Positions 48,176 to 60,604 of a stretch of DNA of 62,919 nucleotides are shown here, one piece after another. The position numbers and the translations under genes were made by a program. The notes under the pieces are model-generated. The model was not told the DNA's origin. It searched no databases and saw only the letters and a list, made by a program, of their open reading frames with translations. Where the stretch lies: NCBI GenBank assembly GCA_000226015.1, contig JH152687.1, forward strand, positions 11,554 to 74,472, in the 5' to 3' direction. Source of the stretch: Mnemiopsis leidyi (Eukaryota > Ctenophora > Tentaculata > Lobata > Bolinopsidae). Each line of letters starts with the position of its first letter. Position 1 is the first letter of the stretch.

Positions 48176-48414
48176 AAAGACGTTTATTCATCCCTGTTCG
48201 AGTCCCACCTTAGCTATGGAATCACTGTTTGGGGTGCTACCCTTCAGGAAAATTCGTGTGATAGTGTATTTATAACACAAAAGCATTGCATACGTTTACT
48301 GTTTGGCAATTTGGAAGCTTACATTGGAAAACAACAAACATGTGCTCGTACTCGTCCATATTGCTCACAGAAATTAGGCAGCCAGTTTTATGGAAAAGAA
48401 CTCACAATACCTTA
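48176..48414 (+). mobile_element. LINE reverse transcriptase fragment
   Basis: The + strand reads YSSLFESHLSYGITVWGAT, then TQKHCIRLLFG. This is the conserved LINE segment after the catalytic domain (YxSLFxSHLxYGxxxWG, QKRAIRxIxG). It runs about 80 codons to a stop. The catalytic YxDD region is absent, so it is a dead fragment. Confidence 0.8.
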
Positions 48415-48989
48415 AAATTATTTTTAACAAATTTAATAACAGCAGTAAAAACTAATAAATGAATTTCTTCTGTCTTTAATAGATTACAAATATTACCACT
48501 GTATTACTGAAATATTAAAAATTATGAAGTTTCATACGTCTTATTCCCTATTTGAACTGATTAAGTTACAGAGGCAGCTCTTGAATTACTGGATTTGGCA
48601 CGGATGGGCACTGGCAAGGGCCGCTCGGTGGGTTTGGGGGTCTAAACGCACCAGAAGGCACTTAACTTTTGTCGTTTGAAAGGAACTCCATGAGACTGAA
48701 AGTAATGGTGTTTGCAATACCAATTTCTGTAAAACATGAAATGCTAAATGGCAAATTTTCCGTCATTCAATCTTTAGATTTTTGATCTAAACGATGTTAT
48801 GTCGAATCAGCCATCACAATTTGACCTTGCAAAACATGAAAGGCACCTGCATGCAGCATCTTTCGAATTAGATCTCCTATTTTTCTGCTGGTACTAATTC
48901 GTACACCTAACAAGATAACCTGAAAATTTGAAGTACAACGGACAAAAGGAATCGGAGTTACAACGCTTCAAAGTTTTAAACATTTGACA

Positions 48990-49170
48990 CGTTTTAACAG
49001 GTGCAAACTTTGCATCAGGACTCAGATAAACAGTCTTGAACCTTTCTGAGATACGTAGATTACAGGCATTAATTAGGATCTGTTGAACAATTAGAGAGCT
49101 TGAAACATAGACTTTCACCAGCCGAGTAGAACTAACAGTTTTCTTCTTGCCAATTCGCTTTGCCTCCAAC
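48990..49170 (-). mobile_element. LINE ORF1-like fragment
   Basis: The - strand reads STRLVKVYVSSSLIVQQIL, then LRISERFKTVYLSPD. It resembles the nucleic-acid-binding segment of LINE ORF1-type proteins (RPLKVxLSS, ILxNAxxLRxS, FKxVYLSPD). Upstream sequence in another frame is Lys/Arg rich, which suggests a frameshifted remnant. Confidence 0.55.
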
Positions 49171-49581
49171 TTTGGCTTTACGCCGACTTCCTGTAAAACT
49201 TCGCTGATTTTTTTTCAACCTCTTCACCTTCCTCTTGGGGCAAACAAAAAACAAGAAAAATTGCCACTGCGGTCCTCTTCTGTGACAACTGTCTTTACAA
49301 TGCTTGTCAGGGCTTTGGGACAGATAACTACTAACTAGAACAGTTAGCTGCGAGATAAGATAAGATAAAAATGAAAAGTAGTTCATATAAATTTTATTAA
49401 CACCCCTGATTTAAAATATTTATCGAATGGAGTTGAACTTATCTGCACAAGAAAAAATCTTTAGGGTTTTTACACATAACTTCCTGCTTTGTAATGGACA
49501 GATAAAGACATTTGTTTCAAAAGCAAATCAGATGATCTGCTGGGTAATGGGTTGTCAGAAATCTGATTTATAGAAATACGA

Positions 49582-49700
49582 ATGTCACCCCATCTCGAGT
49601 ATGTCAATTCTCTTTTTACTCTCTCCACTGTGCAAGATCTGCTGCAGATCCGTACTGCCACTTGTAGATTAGCTTGCCACTTATTGATTAGGATCTGGGA
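49582..49700 (+). mobile_element. Possible LINE reverse transcriptase scrap
   Basis: MSPHLEYVNSLF then LLQIRTATCRLAC recalls the RPHLEYxxxxW and IExVQRRATR stretch of non-LTR reverse transcriptases. The match is short and weak. Confidence 0.35.
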
Positions 49701-50030
49701 CGTTTTTGGACAGCAGCATGTAAACATAAAATTTGATGCACTGTTTTTAAACTTTTTAATTTTATATCTCACATGTCACCAAACTTTTGATGTCATTACC
49801 TTAACTAAAATACTACCTTACTATTATAACATTTTTGCTGCGAAATTCAAGACTCATTACCATGGTGCAATATACACGGATGCACCATTTTAGCGAGTCA
49901 GATACCACATAAATTGCGATTTCTTACTGCACCAAAATGTTGCCTCTGATCAGTACTTAAGTCTCAATCCCACATTTTTGACAACTCAACATTGTAGACT
50001 TTGAGTAATACGATTTTCTCAACCAGTGAC

Positions 50031-53000
50031 ATGGACTCAGAAGGAAAGTCTAGCCATTCTTCTAAGTCTGATGAAAAACAGAAGAAGAAGAAGAAGAAAA
50101 ATTCAAACGGAGAAAAACCATTACAAAATGGACAAAGTAAAAAAAGACCCAAGAAAAAGCAGAAGACTGCCAAAAAAGGTGTGTTAATGTAGCTCACAGA
50201 TCCATGCATTGTTTTGTAAACATGTTGTCCAAATTTTAACAGACAACAAGTTATCAGACATAAGCTCGGAGAATTTGTAAATATTATGCAATATCAATAA
50301 AACAAGAGTGAACACATTTCCTTCATTTGCGTGTATTATCGAATGATCTGAGCTGATTTATTTGGCAGGTTCATCTACACAGCAAGTTCGCACTACAACA
50401 CAATATGTGATTCCCAAACAACCAATCACATGCTCATCTACTGTAAGTTCCTTAAGCAGTTTTATCCTGAGTGGAGATGAATTGTGTATTGATGTTGAAT
50501 CGATAAGACAGATCGTGTGGAGTTCTGATTATTACGGCGGGTTTATTAACGACCAGGGAAAATGTTGTTTGGAATTCAGGAAGGATATGGCGAAATTATT
50601 CGAAACCAGTCAAATTTTCCCCGCCACTATTTTACTAATGTCCAAAATTACACATGTTCAATTGTAGAAATTAGGAGGTCTCGGAAATTCCTTCAAGTAC
50701 AATTTCATTGTCTTGAGATAGTTATTATCTTAGAAATGATAAATGGACCTATTTCAATGAAGCTGAGTTTGCACCTGTTTATTAAAACATGGTTCGAGAA
50801 AAACATTGCGAAATTGCCCTAAACTTGTTACTCTATCCCGATCATATTAATTATCCCGAGTAAGGTAACCTAAGTTCGGAATTTCTGTAATTATTTTGTT
50901 TCAATTTTTCCATTTTCCTTATTGCAGAGAACAAAAAAGCAAGAAAGGGCTTTAAGAGGTCAGATTGACGACTGACCATGACGACATGACAACTTAGAAT
51001 ATTTCCCAGCAATATTTTACACACTGTCATATCATGGTCAAAAATCAAAATGGATATTCTATGGTGAAATTTTTGGTAAAAGTTTGAATTTGCCAAATAA
51101 AGTGACAATGGAAATTTGGATCTTGACTATGATCATAGTCAAAATTTTGAGCATTTAACTTTCTTATTACTTTTTTAGAGGTAGCAGTAAGTAGTTATAA
51201 GAGTCCGGAGTTGAGTATGTTTATTAAGCTGATCTGGTATTTCAGGAACGCAGAGAAGAGGGAGACAAATGTGACATAGCGTTGAGATGGGACTATTTAA
51301 ACAGCAGCACTGAAGCTGACACTGCTGAAAGATTAAAGTGGTGAGTTCTTCGGAAGTTACATCGTACTTATTCAGCTATTGGAGATGTAGTGAATACTGG
51401 TTTGTTATGTTACTTAGAGGGGAGGGACATTTCTTTTAACCAAGATAATCTAGCTGGAATAATTTTGATATGGGAATTAGACATTTGACAAGTTGCTGCT
51501 GAGAAAAGGAAATGGTTGTTACTGCAGCGACCGTATTTTCACCATCAGTTGAATTCTCATGAGACATTGAGGCATAATATTTGAACAATCAACGAGTATA
51601 GGGAAAATTTTCTTATTTACTACACGGCAACATATAAATTTGGAAATGAATAATGATCTAAAAACCCTTAGCCTAAGGAGTTAAACATTAGCAGTTGAGA
51701 TATAATAACTCTCTTTCTCTTGTAATCTAGACATCAGAATTAGATAGCTTATTTGGCTGATGAACCAGAAATATATTACGACCCCTTGAGCTAAGGCCAG
51801 TTCTGTGACCCTTATTCACTCCGTAGTCCGTACCGTGACAGAAAACTAGCTGTAGTTTTAGTACATGACCTCATTCCCATAGCAGCGGCTGTAGAATTGA
51901 AGAGATGGAAATCTAACGTCAGCCTGAGACCAAACTAACTGGGCGCAATTCTAGTAGCCTTCTTTGTTTGGCGCTTTGATAAGTCAACCAAACTTACTTC
52001 ACAGCATGCCATTCTAGGTGGGCCATCGTATCTTTTAAACATAGCGTAATAACAGTAAACAGCTCAGTCTCCAGAATTCATATGATTTAAAAAAAACATG
52101 CATACGATTCCTAGCAGCACATGCGTTAGTGAAAGTACGTGTGGTTGTACATGACGGTGGTTCTACTGACTATCGGAGTCGATGTATGTATTTGTGAAAT
52201 TTGGAACAAATTTGAACCATTATAGCATTATCTATGGATTTATCCATAAAGTGGAACCAGCTATCCATAAGGCACACTTTCGAGCCAAAACCACTTTTTA
52301 TGGTACCAGATCGGTAGAACAAGTCAAGACCTCGGTCTACAATGACTCTGGGACGAATCGGCAAAATGTCACACTTGTGACGTCACCTATGTGACAAAAT
52401 GTGACGTTTTCAAAACTTGCTCCGATCGGGCCAAAAATTATCGCATTTGTTCGATATTGATGCCAGTAGTTATCATACAAAGTTTGGAGACTATTGACCA
52501 TCTGGAAGTGTGATATATTTGGGCTTGACTTGTTCTACCCATCTGGTAACATAAAGGGCTCAAAAATGCCCTATGGCCTATGGATAGCTAGTTCCAATTC
52601 ATGGATAGTGGTTCCAATTTCTATGAATAGGCGAGCATGTTCTGAAAAAGTCATATTTTGTCACATGTGTGACGTCACAAGTGTGACATCTAGCCGATTC
52701 ATCTTAAAGTCACTGTAGACCGATGTCGTGACTTGTTTTACCCATCTGGTATCTTAAAAAGTGGTTTTGGTTCGCAAAAATGCCCTATGGATAGCTTGTT
52801 CCAATTCATGGATAGTGGTTCCATTTGAGAAATACATCTATAGCTATCGCCAGTTTTCGATGAAAAACTTTGTAACAAAACGTAATTTCTGCAGTTAGTG
52901 TAATGTTTTGCGCGCGCACTTAACGCGCGTACGTAAACTCCCATAAGCTCAGCTGATCCCTAACCACCAATAAATAAGCCAATGAATAACGATAATTGTT

Positions 53001-53245
53001 CAAAAAGAATACACAGTTTTGTAAAACACAAAACCACAACTACGAATTTGTTAAACATTTTTACAAGCAAGTTGCTTGATCAATTCACAAATGTTGACTA
53101 CACTCACACTACCAGGTACAAAATACACCGGAGAATGCGATATCAGGTGGCGTCAGAAGAACGGAAAGCTCAACAACTTGGCATTATGGGATTAGAGAAC
53201 ATGACATTATCAAAGCCACCGGCCAAGTCTATACAACCAGGATGA
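50031..53245 (+). CDS. Small lysine-rich protein, possibly LIAT1-like, 4 exons, 148 aa
   Basis: Exons 50031-50178, 50369-50442, 51246-51340 and 53116-53245 have GT-AG borders and compatible phases and give 148 codons plus stop. The N-terminal third is a Ser/Lys region with a seven-lysine run (DEKQKKKKKKNSNGEK) and a second basic cluster (KKRPKKKQKTAKK), likely nuclear. The C-terminal half reads DIALRWDYLNSSTEADTAER, then LKWYKIHRRMRYQVASEERK. The order lysine-rich tract, LRWD motif and ERLKxYKxxRRxRY motif matches my recollection of LIAT1, a substrate and partner of arginyl-transferase ATE1. That assignment is tentative. An acceptor-like site near 50927 does not yield an exon that keeps frame. 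The last intron holds a foldback repeat. Confidence 0.6.
52182..52850. repeat. Foldback repeat with TGACGTCA-type palindromes
   Basis: 52182-52420 and 52630-52850 are imperfect inverted copies of about 220 bp (GACTTGTTCTACC, AAAAAGTGGTTTTGG, TATGGATAGCT, TGTGACGTCAC blocks). A third, partial direct copy of the right arm lies at 52522-52625. It sits in the last intron of the lysine-rich gene. Confidence 0.8.
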
Positions 53246-54550
53246 CCTGCACTGGGTAGCTTGGATTTTGTCTGCATCTGAAGATCAGTCATAAGATCAA
53301 TGGAAAATTATGTTGCCGCGATCACGTTAAGAGTTGTGGAGTTGGACAAATCTTTATGTGGTGTGATTGATTTGGTTGCTTGTCTAAAAACAAAGTGGTG
53401 GTTGCAACAAGAACGGGAAAGTCACAATATTAGTCTATGACGTTTTGGCTTGTGTTGAGATACGGGGGTTGGATAAACATTAATAACAACGATTAATATT
53501 GTGATGTATCGACCTTTCTACGGTCAAAATTACAACAATTTTATATAATTAGTTAGGAAAATTTACAATATTATATCATAATTCTATTTTGGCTTTACAT
53601 TTACCTCAGGCTTAATGCTTATTTTGAAGTAGATCGGGCTATATACCATTTTACCTTTTCTCATTATAAGCGGAAAGTTGTACTGTCGAAATCTAGTTTG
53701 CTTCGACATTCTGCAAAGTTCCCGATTATACGCACTGGAAGGCATGACTTTAACTTTGAATAGGATTTATAAAATATGAATAAAATTTTGGCCGTTGAAC
53801 ATTTGCTGGCACTCCGCAGTAATAATGAGGAAATGATTAAAAAACTTATCGAAATTATAAGAATTGTTAACCGTTTGTCTGTGACAAATAAAACAGCTGT
53901 ATTTATAATTTTTACCGTCTAATGTAACATATCACGACAAAGCTTTTTTGAAGAGAAACGATTTTATTATGTTAGATTTTACTTCTTTTCTTATTGAAGG
54001 AAATCGAGATACTTTTCATGCTCTGAGGGTTTTTCTGGACATAATTTAAATTAACTGTTGCTTAATCAATGAACTTGTCGATGGTTGTTGTTAAGATTGG
54101 ATGATCTCAATTAAATCTATTTCACTCTAAAATGTTTCAAATAGATTAAATATACTAAAATAGATAACAATAATTGCAATATTGAATCCTAGAAAAATAT
54201 AAAATATTGATATAACAGAAATCCATGTACTTGACCATAAAATTGAGAAATTCCATTCACTTGGAACTAACCAATTAAACATAATTTGGTATATAGTTAT
54301 AGAGTATATGGTCACTACCAGTCCCAGTTTGGTCTAACTGGACGCTTGTCCTTATTATATTGCTCGGCCTTATGTTATTATATTGTAGCAGAAACATGTA
54401 CAAAATTACTTAACATTAACTATCTGCAATGATGTTAAGCTATAGTAGAATCTACGGAGTCATCTCAACTGCATGATCCAGTTTTATCCTAATATGATTG
54501 TCAATTTATAAACAAATTTCTGTTCTTAATTCTGCCTTCTGGAACCCTGG
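53246..54550. other. Intergenic between the lysine-rich gene and the GPCR
   Basis: AT-rich, with no coding frame that I can support. The short - strand frame at 54127-54315 is hydrophobic but has no splice context or homology. Confidence 0.5.
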
Positions 54551-54934
54551 AAACAGTTGAAACAGTTACACTGTTAGCCACTGAACAATTTTACTGTTAG
54601 ACACTAAATAGTTATACTGTTAACCACTAAACTGTTTCACTGTTAGCCAATAAAAAGTTTTACTGTTAGCCACTAAACAGCTTTAAACTGTTAGCCACTA
54701 AACAGTTTTACTGTTAGCCACCAAACAGTTTTACTGTTAGCCACTAAACAGTTTTGCTGTTAGCAACTAAACAGTTTTACTGTTAGACACTAAACAGTTT
54801 TACTGGTAGACACTAAACAGTTTTACTGTTAGACACAACAGTTTTACTGTTAGCCACTAAACAGTTTCAAACTATTAGCCACTAGACAGTTTTAAACTGT
54901 TAGTCACTAAACAGTTTTACTGTTAGCCACTGAA
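54551..54934. repeat. 23-bp minisatellite overlapping the GPCR stop codon
   Basis: About 16 units of GTTTTACTGTTAGCCACTAA-like sequence with drift. The right-most unit covers the stop codon of the GPCR at 54923-54925 and its last three codons. Confidence 0.9.
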
Positions 54935-56601
54935 CTCTTGTATAGCCTCACAATTGACCTGGTCGCTGTTAACAGCTGCACTGACATTGCTGGCGTTGTT
55001 ATCAGTAATACTCCTGTTGTCCAGGATGACACAGTTAGTGTCTTGAGTGCTGGACGTGTTCCCCGAGCAACTCCTCAGACCCTGCACTCCTCTCGTGAAC
55101 TCCTCCAGTTTTGTCTGCAGAACTGTCGAGAACTGCTTCTTGACGTGACTGTTCCGTGCCAGGTACACGAAGGGGTTGGTAAAGCTGGTCAGCTCCAGCA
55201 GTGTCAGGACGGTCTGCCCCAGGACTAGTTCCACTTTTCTGGAGACCACCTCAGGGAAGATGGTGAAGGAGATGTATAGGACAAAAGGGGAGTAGCAGCA
55301 GACGAAGCAGGTGGAGATGACCAACATGGTAACGCTGATGTACCGGTCACGGTTTATCCGGCTCATCGTCACGATCTTGGGTCGTTGCGAGATCTTGCGG
55401 AGGGAAACGCTAGTCAGGACAATGATGAAGATGTTAGCTGCTGTTGACTCTACCGCTCTGTACACCAGGAAGACGAAGTTTAGAGACTTACTGTTCTGGT
55501 AGGCGGTACGGAAGGACTGGACACATATACCCCAGGAGGGTGTGACACGGATGTACTGGTATTGGGGCGTTATCACCAGGATCAGCACTGTAATCATGAG
55601 GGAGTAGGTTACTATGGCAACCATCGTCCAGTCAACTGAGCGTTTTGTTACAAAACTCTTGTACCTGTGATTTTAGTTGGATTAGATGGTGATCATTTCT
55701 GGTATTACAGTCACAATTTTAATTTGACTTTGAGGCTGGAAGAAATCTCATATAAAATTATTTTATTATAGGTTTGGGTCTCATGCTATGATATGGAATT
55801 GTTACTAACTTGAGAGGCAAGGAAACAGCAATACTCCTATCAGAGGCGATGGCCAGGACCACGAACATACTAACTCTGATCAGGAACCCCATAAAGCCAC
55901 CGTACAACTTGCCTGAACGATTTTAAATCTTCAATATTTTGTAATTACAGACAGCAATTGACGAACAAGTTCGCGGACCAAATTTTAAGTTGAAAAATCA
56001 ACAGCCTAAATAATGAGGTTGGTTCTGCTTCGTTTGGATTGTCATGTTGTGTTTATTAGATGAAACACATTGATGATGTACTTACAAGTCCAGGTAGAGG
56101 CAAGAGGCCACACCCCTAGCAGCTCCCTAGTTGTCAGCACAGTGGTCAGTCTCATGGGTATCACTATCAGTCCCACCGTTAGATCTGACACGGCCAGAAG
56201 TAACAACAGCCTCATCGAGATGGACTTGTGTTGCTGAAGAAATATAGAGATGAACGGTGAAGATATTGTGAGCACTATTCAAAAGTTTCCTCATAAGATC
56301 GTTTTTCTAAGCCATTCAGGGATTAACAACATCCAATTCAGTACTGTAAGTGTAATGAGACTAAATAATCATCCGGTCCGAATTATTATAAAAGTGGAAA
56401 ACTATATAGAGAAAAAATTAAACACAAAATAGAGTACTAAATAGAGAACTAAAAAGGAAACTAGATAGGGAACTAAGCAGACAACCAAATAAGGAATTAA
56501 GAACTCACTCTGAGGAAGAATATTGAGATGCCGTTAAGAAGCACCACCGCCACATCACAAACACAGAGGAAAGTAATTAGGACGTACTGCATTGACTTGG
56601 T
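54923..56601 (-). CDS. Class A (rhodopsin-like) G protein-coupled receptor, 4 exons, 5' end uncertain
   Basis: Exons 56509-56601, 56086-56233, 55810-55912 and 54923-55664 join in phase to 361 codons. TM1 ends in LLNGISIFFLRQHKS (conserved Asn), and TM2 is LLLLLAVSDLTVGLIVIP (LxxxD). The TM3 cysteine comes at the exon 2/3 join (TWTCKLYGG). The TM3 end is ASDRSIAVSLP in place of DRY. TM4-5 follow, TM6 is YISVTMLVISTCFVCCYSPF, and TM7 ends TSFTNPFVYLAR (NPxxY with F). A Ser/Asn-rich tail of about 60 residues follows. The first exon is preceded by an acceptor (TTTTCAG), so an N-terminal exon may be missing, or Met4 starts the protein with almost no N-tail. The ligand is unknown. Confidence 0.87.
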
Positions 56602-57035
56602 CTGAAAATGTTACGTGACTTAAATGATGCAACATACAAAGCAGCTTTGATTTGCTCCTAAGATTTTAACGAATTCAATGTCGGAACCAAAAATTATTTG
56701 ATTCTTGAAACTCGAGATGGAGTTTGGAAAGAAATAGATATTTCTAGTTTGACAGTACCTGCTCGATAAAAAGTAGCGTTTCATTGGAAATCATATCATC
56801 CAATTGAGCGTTCCTGAACTTACAAAATTGTGCAAGTTAGATTATATCTAAATCTTTACTCATTACAAACTATTAAACTTAGTCCCTTGCCACCGTAAAA
56901 CTAAGGCAAGGATTCTTGAAAATGATATTACTATATTGATAGAAAGCTCAATTTGTGGCTAAGCAGTAAACAAGATGGCCGTTGAACAAAACATACAAAC
57001 ATACAAAAACTGTCATGAGTTCCACTCCAACTTCA

Positions 57036-57965
57036 GCTACCAATATCCATGGTATCGTTGACTACAGATATCAAAGATTACGTGAACAACAGGAATCCAT
57101 GGTAGCGTGGACTACAGGTATCCATGGTAACGTGGAGTACAGGAATCCATGGTAGCGTGGACTACAGGTATCCATGGTAACGTGGACTAAAATTATCCAT
57201 GGTAACGTGTACTACAGGTATCCATGGTAACGTGGACTACAGGTATCCATGGTAACGTGGAGTACAGGTATCCGTGGTAACGTGGAGTACATGTATCCGT
57301 GGTAACGTGGAGTACATGTATCCATGGCCTGGTAACGTGGACTAAAATTATCCATGGTAACGTTGACTACAGGTATCAAACATTACGTGGACTAAAGGTA
57401 TCCATGGTAACGTTGACTACAGGTATCAAACATTACGTGGACTAAAGGTATCCCGTATCCATGGTAACGTGGACTACATGTAACCATGGTAGCGTGGACT
57501 ACATGTATCCGTGGTAACGTGGACTACATGTATCCATGGCCTGGTAACGTGGACTAAAATTATTCATGGTAACGTGGACTACAGGTATCCATGGTAACAT
57601 GGATTACAGGTATCCATGGTTACGTGGACTGCACGTAACCATGGCAACGTGGACTACGGATATCCATGGTAACGTGGACTACAGGTATCCATGGTAACGT
57701 GGACTACAGGTATCCATGGTAACCTGGACTAGAGGTATCTAAGGTAACGTGAACTACAGGTAACTAAAGGTAGCCATGGTAACGTGGACTACAGGTATTT
57801 ATGGTAACTTGGACTACATGTATCTATGGTAACTTGGACTACAGGTATCTAAGGTTACATGTACTAAAGGTATCCACGGTAACGTGGACTACAGGTAATC
57901 ATAGTAACGTGGACTACAGGTAACCAAGGCCAATGTTACGTAGACTACGGGTATCCATGGTAACT
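57036..57965. repeat. 25-bp minisatellite, about 37 units
   Basis: Units of TATCCATGGTAACGTGG plus ACTACAGG with drift run across about 930 bp between the GPCR and the PLD-like gene. Every unit includes the NcoI-type palindrome CCATGG or a close variant. Confidence 0.95.
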
Positions 57966-60604
57966 AGTCTCGTTGTCCGGACGTATCCGCTCAAAAACAG
58001 CTGAATTAAAGAGCAGACCTGCACCATCAGTTAAATAAGATTTTCTCAATCAAATTAGCGACCTAGTTCATCGCAAGCAGGGGAGCAAGTCAGTCAGCAC
58101 AGTGATGGGAGTGACGAGAGTTAACAGGGGGCAGGGTAACACGTGACCTTTATACAGGGTATATTTAGCTTGGTTTTCAAGTACCTTATGAATTTGATAT
58201 GCTGCTGCACTGTGACTGTAACTAAGAAGTTAAAATGTCGTCATTTTTAATCAGAACGTAAACATAAAACGTCTAACTCTAATGACGCTCGGGCTATGAT
58301 TTAGAATACAACATGTGCAACTTTAAAGTTTGATGTAGCAATAATTGCATGCTGTTCACTAAATAAATTGCCGATGAAACACTAATCTTATTATCATAAT
58401 GCCAAAATTCAATATTTAACATTTATTAATAATACCTTATTGTTTTCGGGCTCTCAAAATTAAGTCATGCAGTTGTATTAATAGTTGTACTCAAAAATTG
58501 CCATTTCATTTTAACTTAAATGCGTTCAACTACAAAGAAAAACATCTATTAACTTTAAGCGACAAACAAAAAACACCGAGTAGTTGATAGCAAATAGTTA
58601 TAGAGCCTTTAATTTAAACCTCAAAATTAAGTTTTAAAACGGTCACCGACAACTGCAAGGTCATTTGCAAAGTCTAATTCTCGATATTCTGGATATCATC
58701 AATTTATCATCAATTAATTTTCCAGAGCTGAAATTTCAGGTAAAACTAAAACTAAAAACATTGCTAATCTAACACTTACACTAACAGTAACATAAACGGA
58801 TTATAATATAATATAATTTTCTGACGGCTGTAAGTATGATGATACGGATTTGAACACGACTAAGATGATTACTAAACTAGTTGAAGCATTAAAACTAAAT
58901 TAAAACGTTGTTTTGAGCCGTGCTACTCCCCGTTTTAAAGATGTACATCCACTTAAACTTGGTATCAGCCGGTCCAAGGGTCGTGATAGTAACACAGGTC
59001 GCGTGACAGACAACATATGCCCTGACTGATGGTTATCAATCGTCCGACCAAGTACATTTAAAATGACATTCAATTAATTTGGTTGCCTAGGATACACGGT
59101 GGCGCCATGTGCAACATACAGATACACGATAAGTCACGTAATGTTTGACTGAATCACATATGACAGGATATCCGTCAATATCCACATGCAGTAAATCTCT
59201 AGAGTCTATATAGCTATAGTGTGGGACTAGGAGAAGGGAGGGAGAGAGGGAGAGAAGACACTTCATTTTTATTTTCACTTGACGGGGTCAGCTCCAAGCT
59301 TCTATACAAAAGGTGTTACCTTTAATTGACATGACTTGTGCAAGGTAATCATATCAGCTGTGATAAAACTTTTGCTATACTCTGACATTGGCAAATTCTG
59401 GACGTCGGAGGCCCCTGGTCACGCATGCATTATCTTGAACAGAATACTGATTACTATTTATAGTGCTTTTCTGGATGGTATTTTAACAATTATACTATTT
59501 TGTAAGTTAAGTACTTTTATTATTTTGAAAATGGAAACTATTAAAGCACTGCTTCTACTCTACGCTGAACATTGCACATGGAAATAGTGTCAAAAAAGCA
59601 AGAAGAGAGTTGAAATAAATCAAGTAATCGCAATGATCAACAAAGTGAGATGAAGGTAGTCCATGAAATTTTTATTTATCAGAAAAAATATATAACGGTG
59701 ACCAAGGTACTCTCGTCTTAGAGTCTACCAATAACAGTAAAACCTTCAAAGGAAATTTAATCATAATACCCATAAGTTCCCATAACTATAAGTTCCCATA
59801 AGTTCATAGGTCAAGACAAGGCAAGTAAAGTCGCACAGCACTGTACAGTATATACTATATATCACACTTGAAGTTCACCGTGCAAGTGCTCACTACACCT
59901 TCCAAAAATAACAAAACCTATCTAATCTGAGCCTACATCTAACATGGTTTGACACCTGGCTAAGATTCGATCATCTATAGTCACAATACCATGCACCGCA
60001 GGCCTATCAGATGCAACCACTAAGTGTCTTTACTTGACATCTTTAATGATCTATGACAGCCTGGACTTTTGAAGAAATTCGACAGCTTAGAAGAAAAAGA
60101 CGTGATTTACGAATAGAATATTATAATTATTGTATTTTTATACCTATATTATCAATATGAGTCCATTATAGTGTTCTCTATATTGATATAATCAATTTTA
60201 AACTCTCATTAATTTAGTTTAATCAGTTTAGAGCAATGGAAATCCAACTTAATTACCTTTTGAAATTTGAATATGCAAGTACACGGTCGTATCATTTTCA
60301 CTTTTAGGCCAAATAATTTTGTCAAGCGTTGAATCAACTGGAGTTTATTCAAATTTGATATTAATTACAAATTAGCTAAAAATCCTAGTTTAAAAATCTC
60401 CAAGTAAAAGTTTGACGTACCTTATGGTCCTCAAATTATGCTTCTCAAGATAACCGTTCGATAATTCTCACCAAACTATCGGAATCTATCTTCATTTCTT
60501 TGAGTTTAAGTTCAATTTGATAATATTTAACATTGAAGATTGTCAAGCAAATTTAACACTAAAGTCACGCAAATTATGCAGAATTAACAAAAACGTTAAG
60601 TTAA
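57966..60604. other. Intergenic, no gene seen
   Basis: AT-rich sequence between the minisatellite and the stop codon of the PLD-like gene. A short purine-rich run lies near 59230-59255. No coding exon, RNA gene or element is supported. Confidence 0.5.

Noticed and set aside
50927..50957. Extra exon between exons 2 and 3 of the lysine-rich gene
   Set aside because: A good acceptor (TTGCAG) is present, but any usable donor puts the next exon out of frame, and skipping it keeps the frame.
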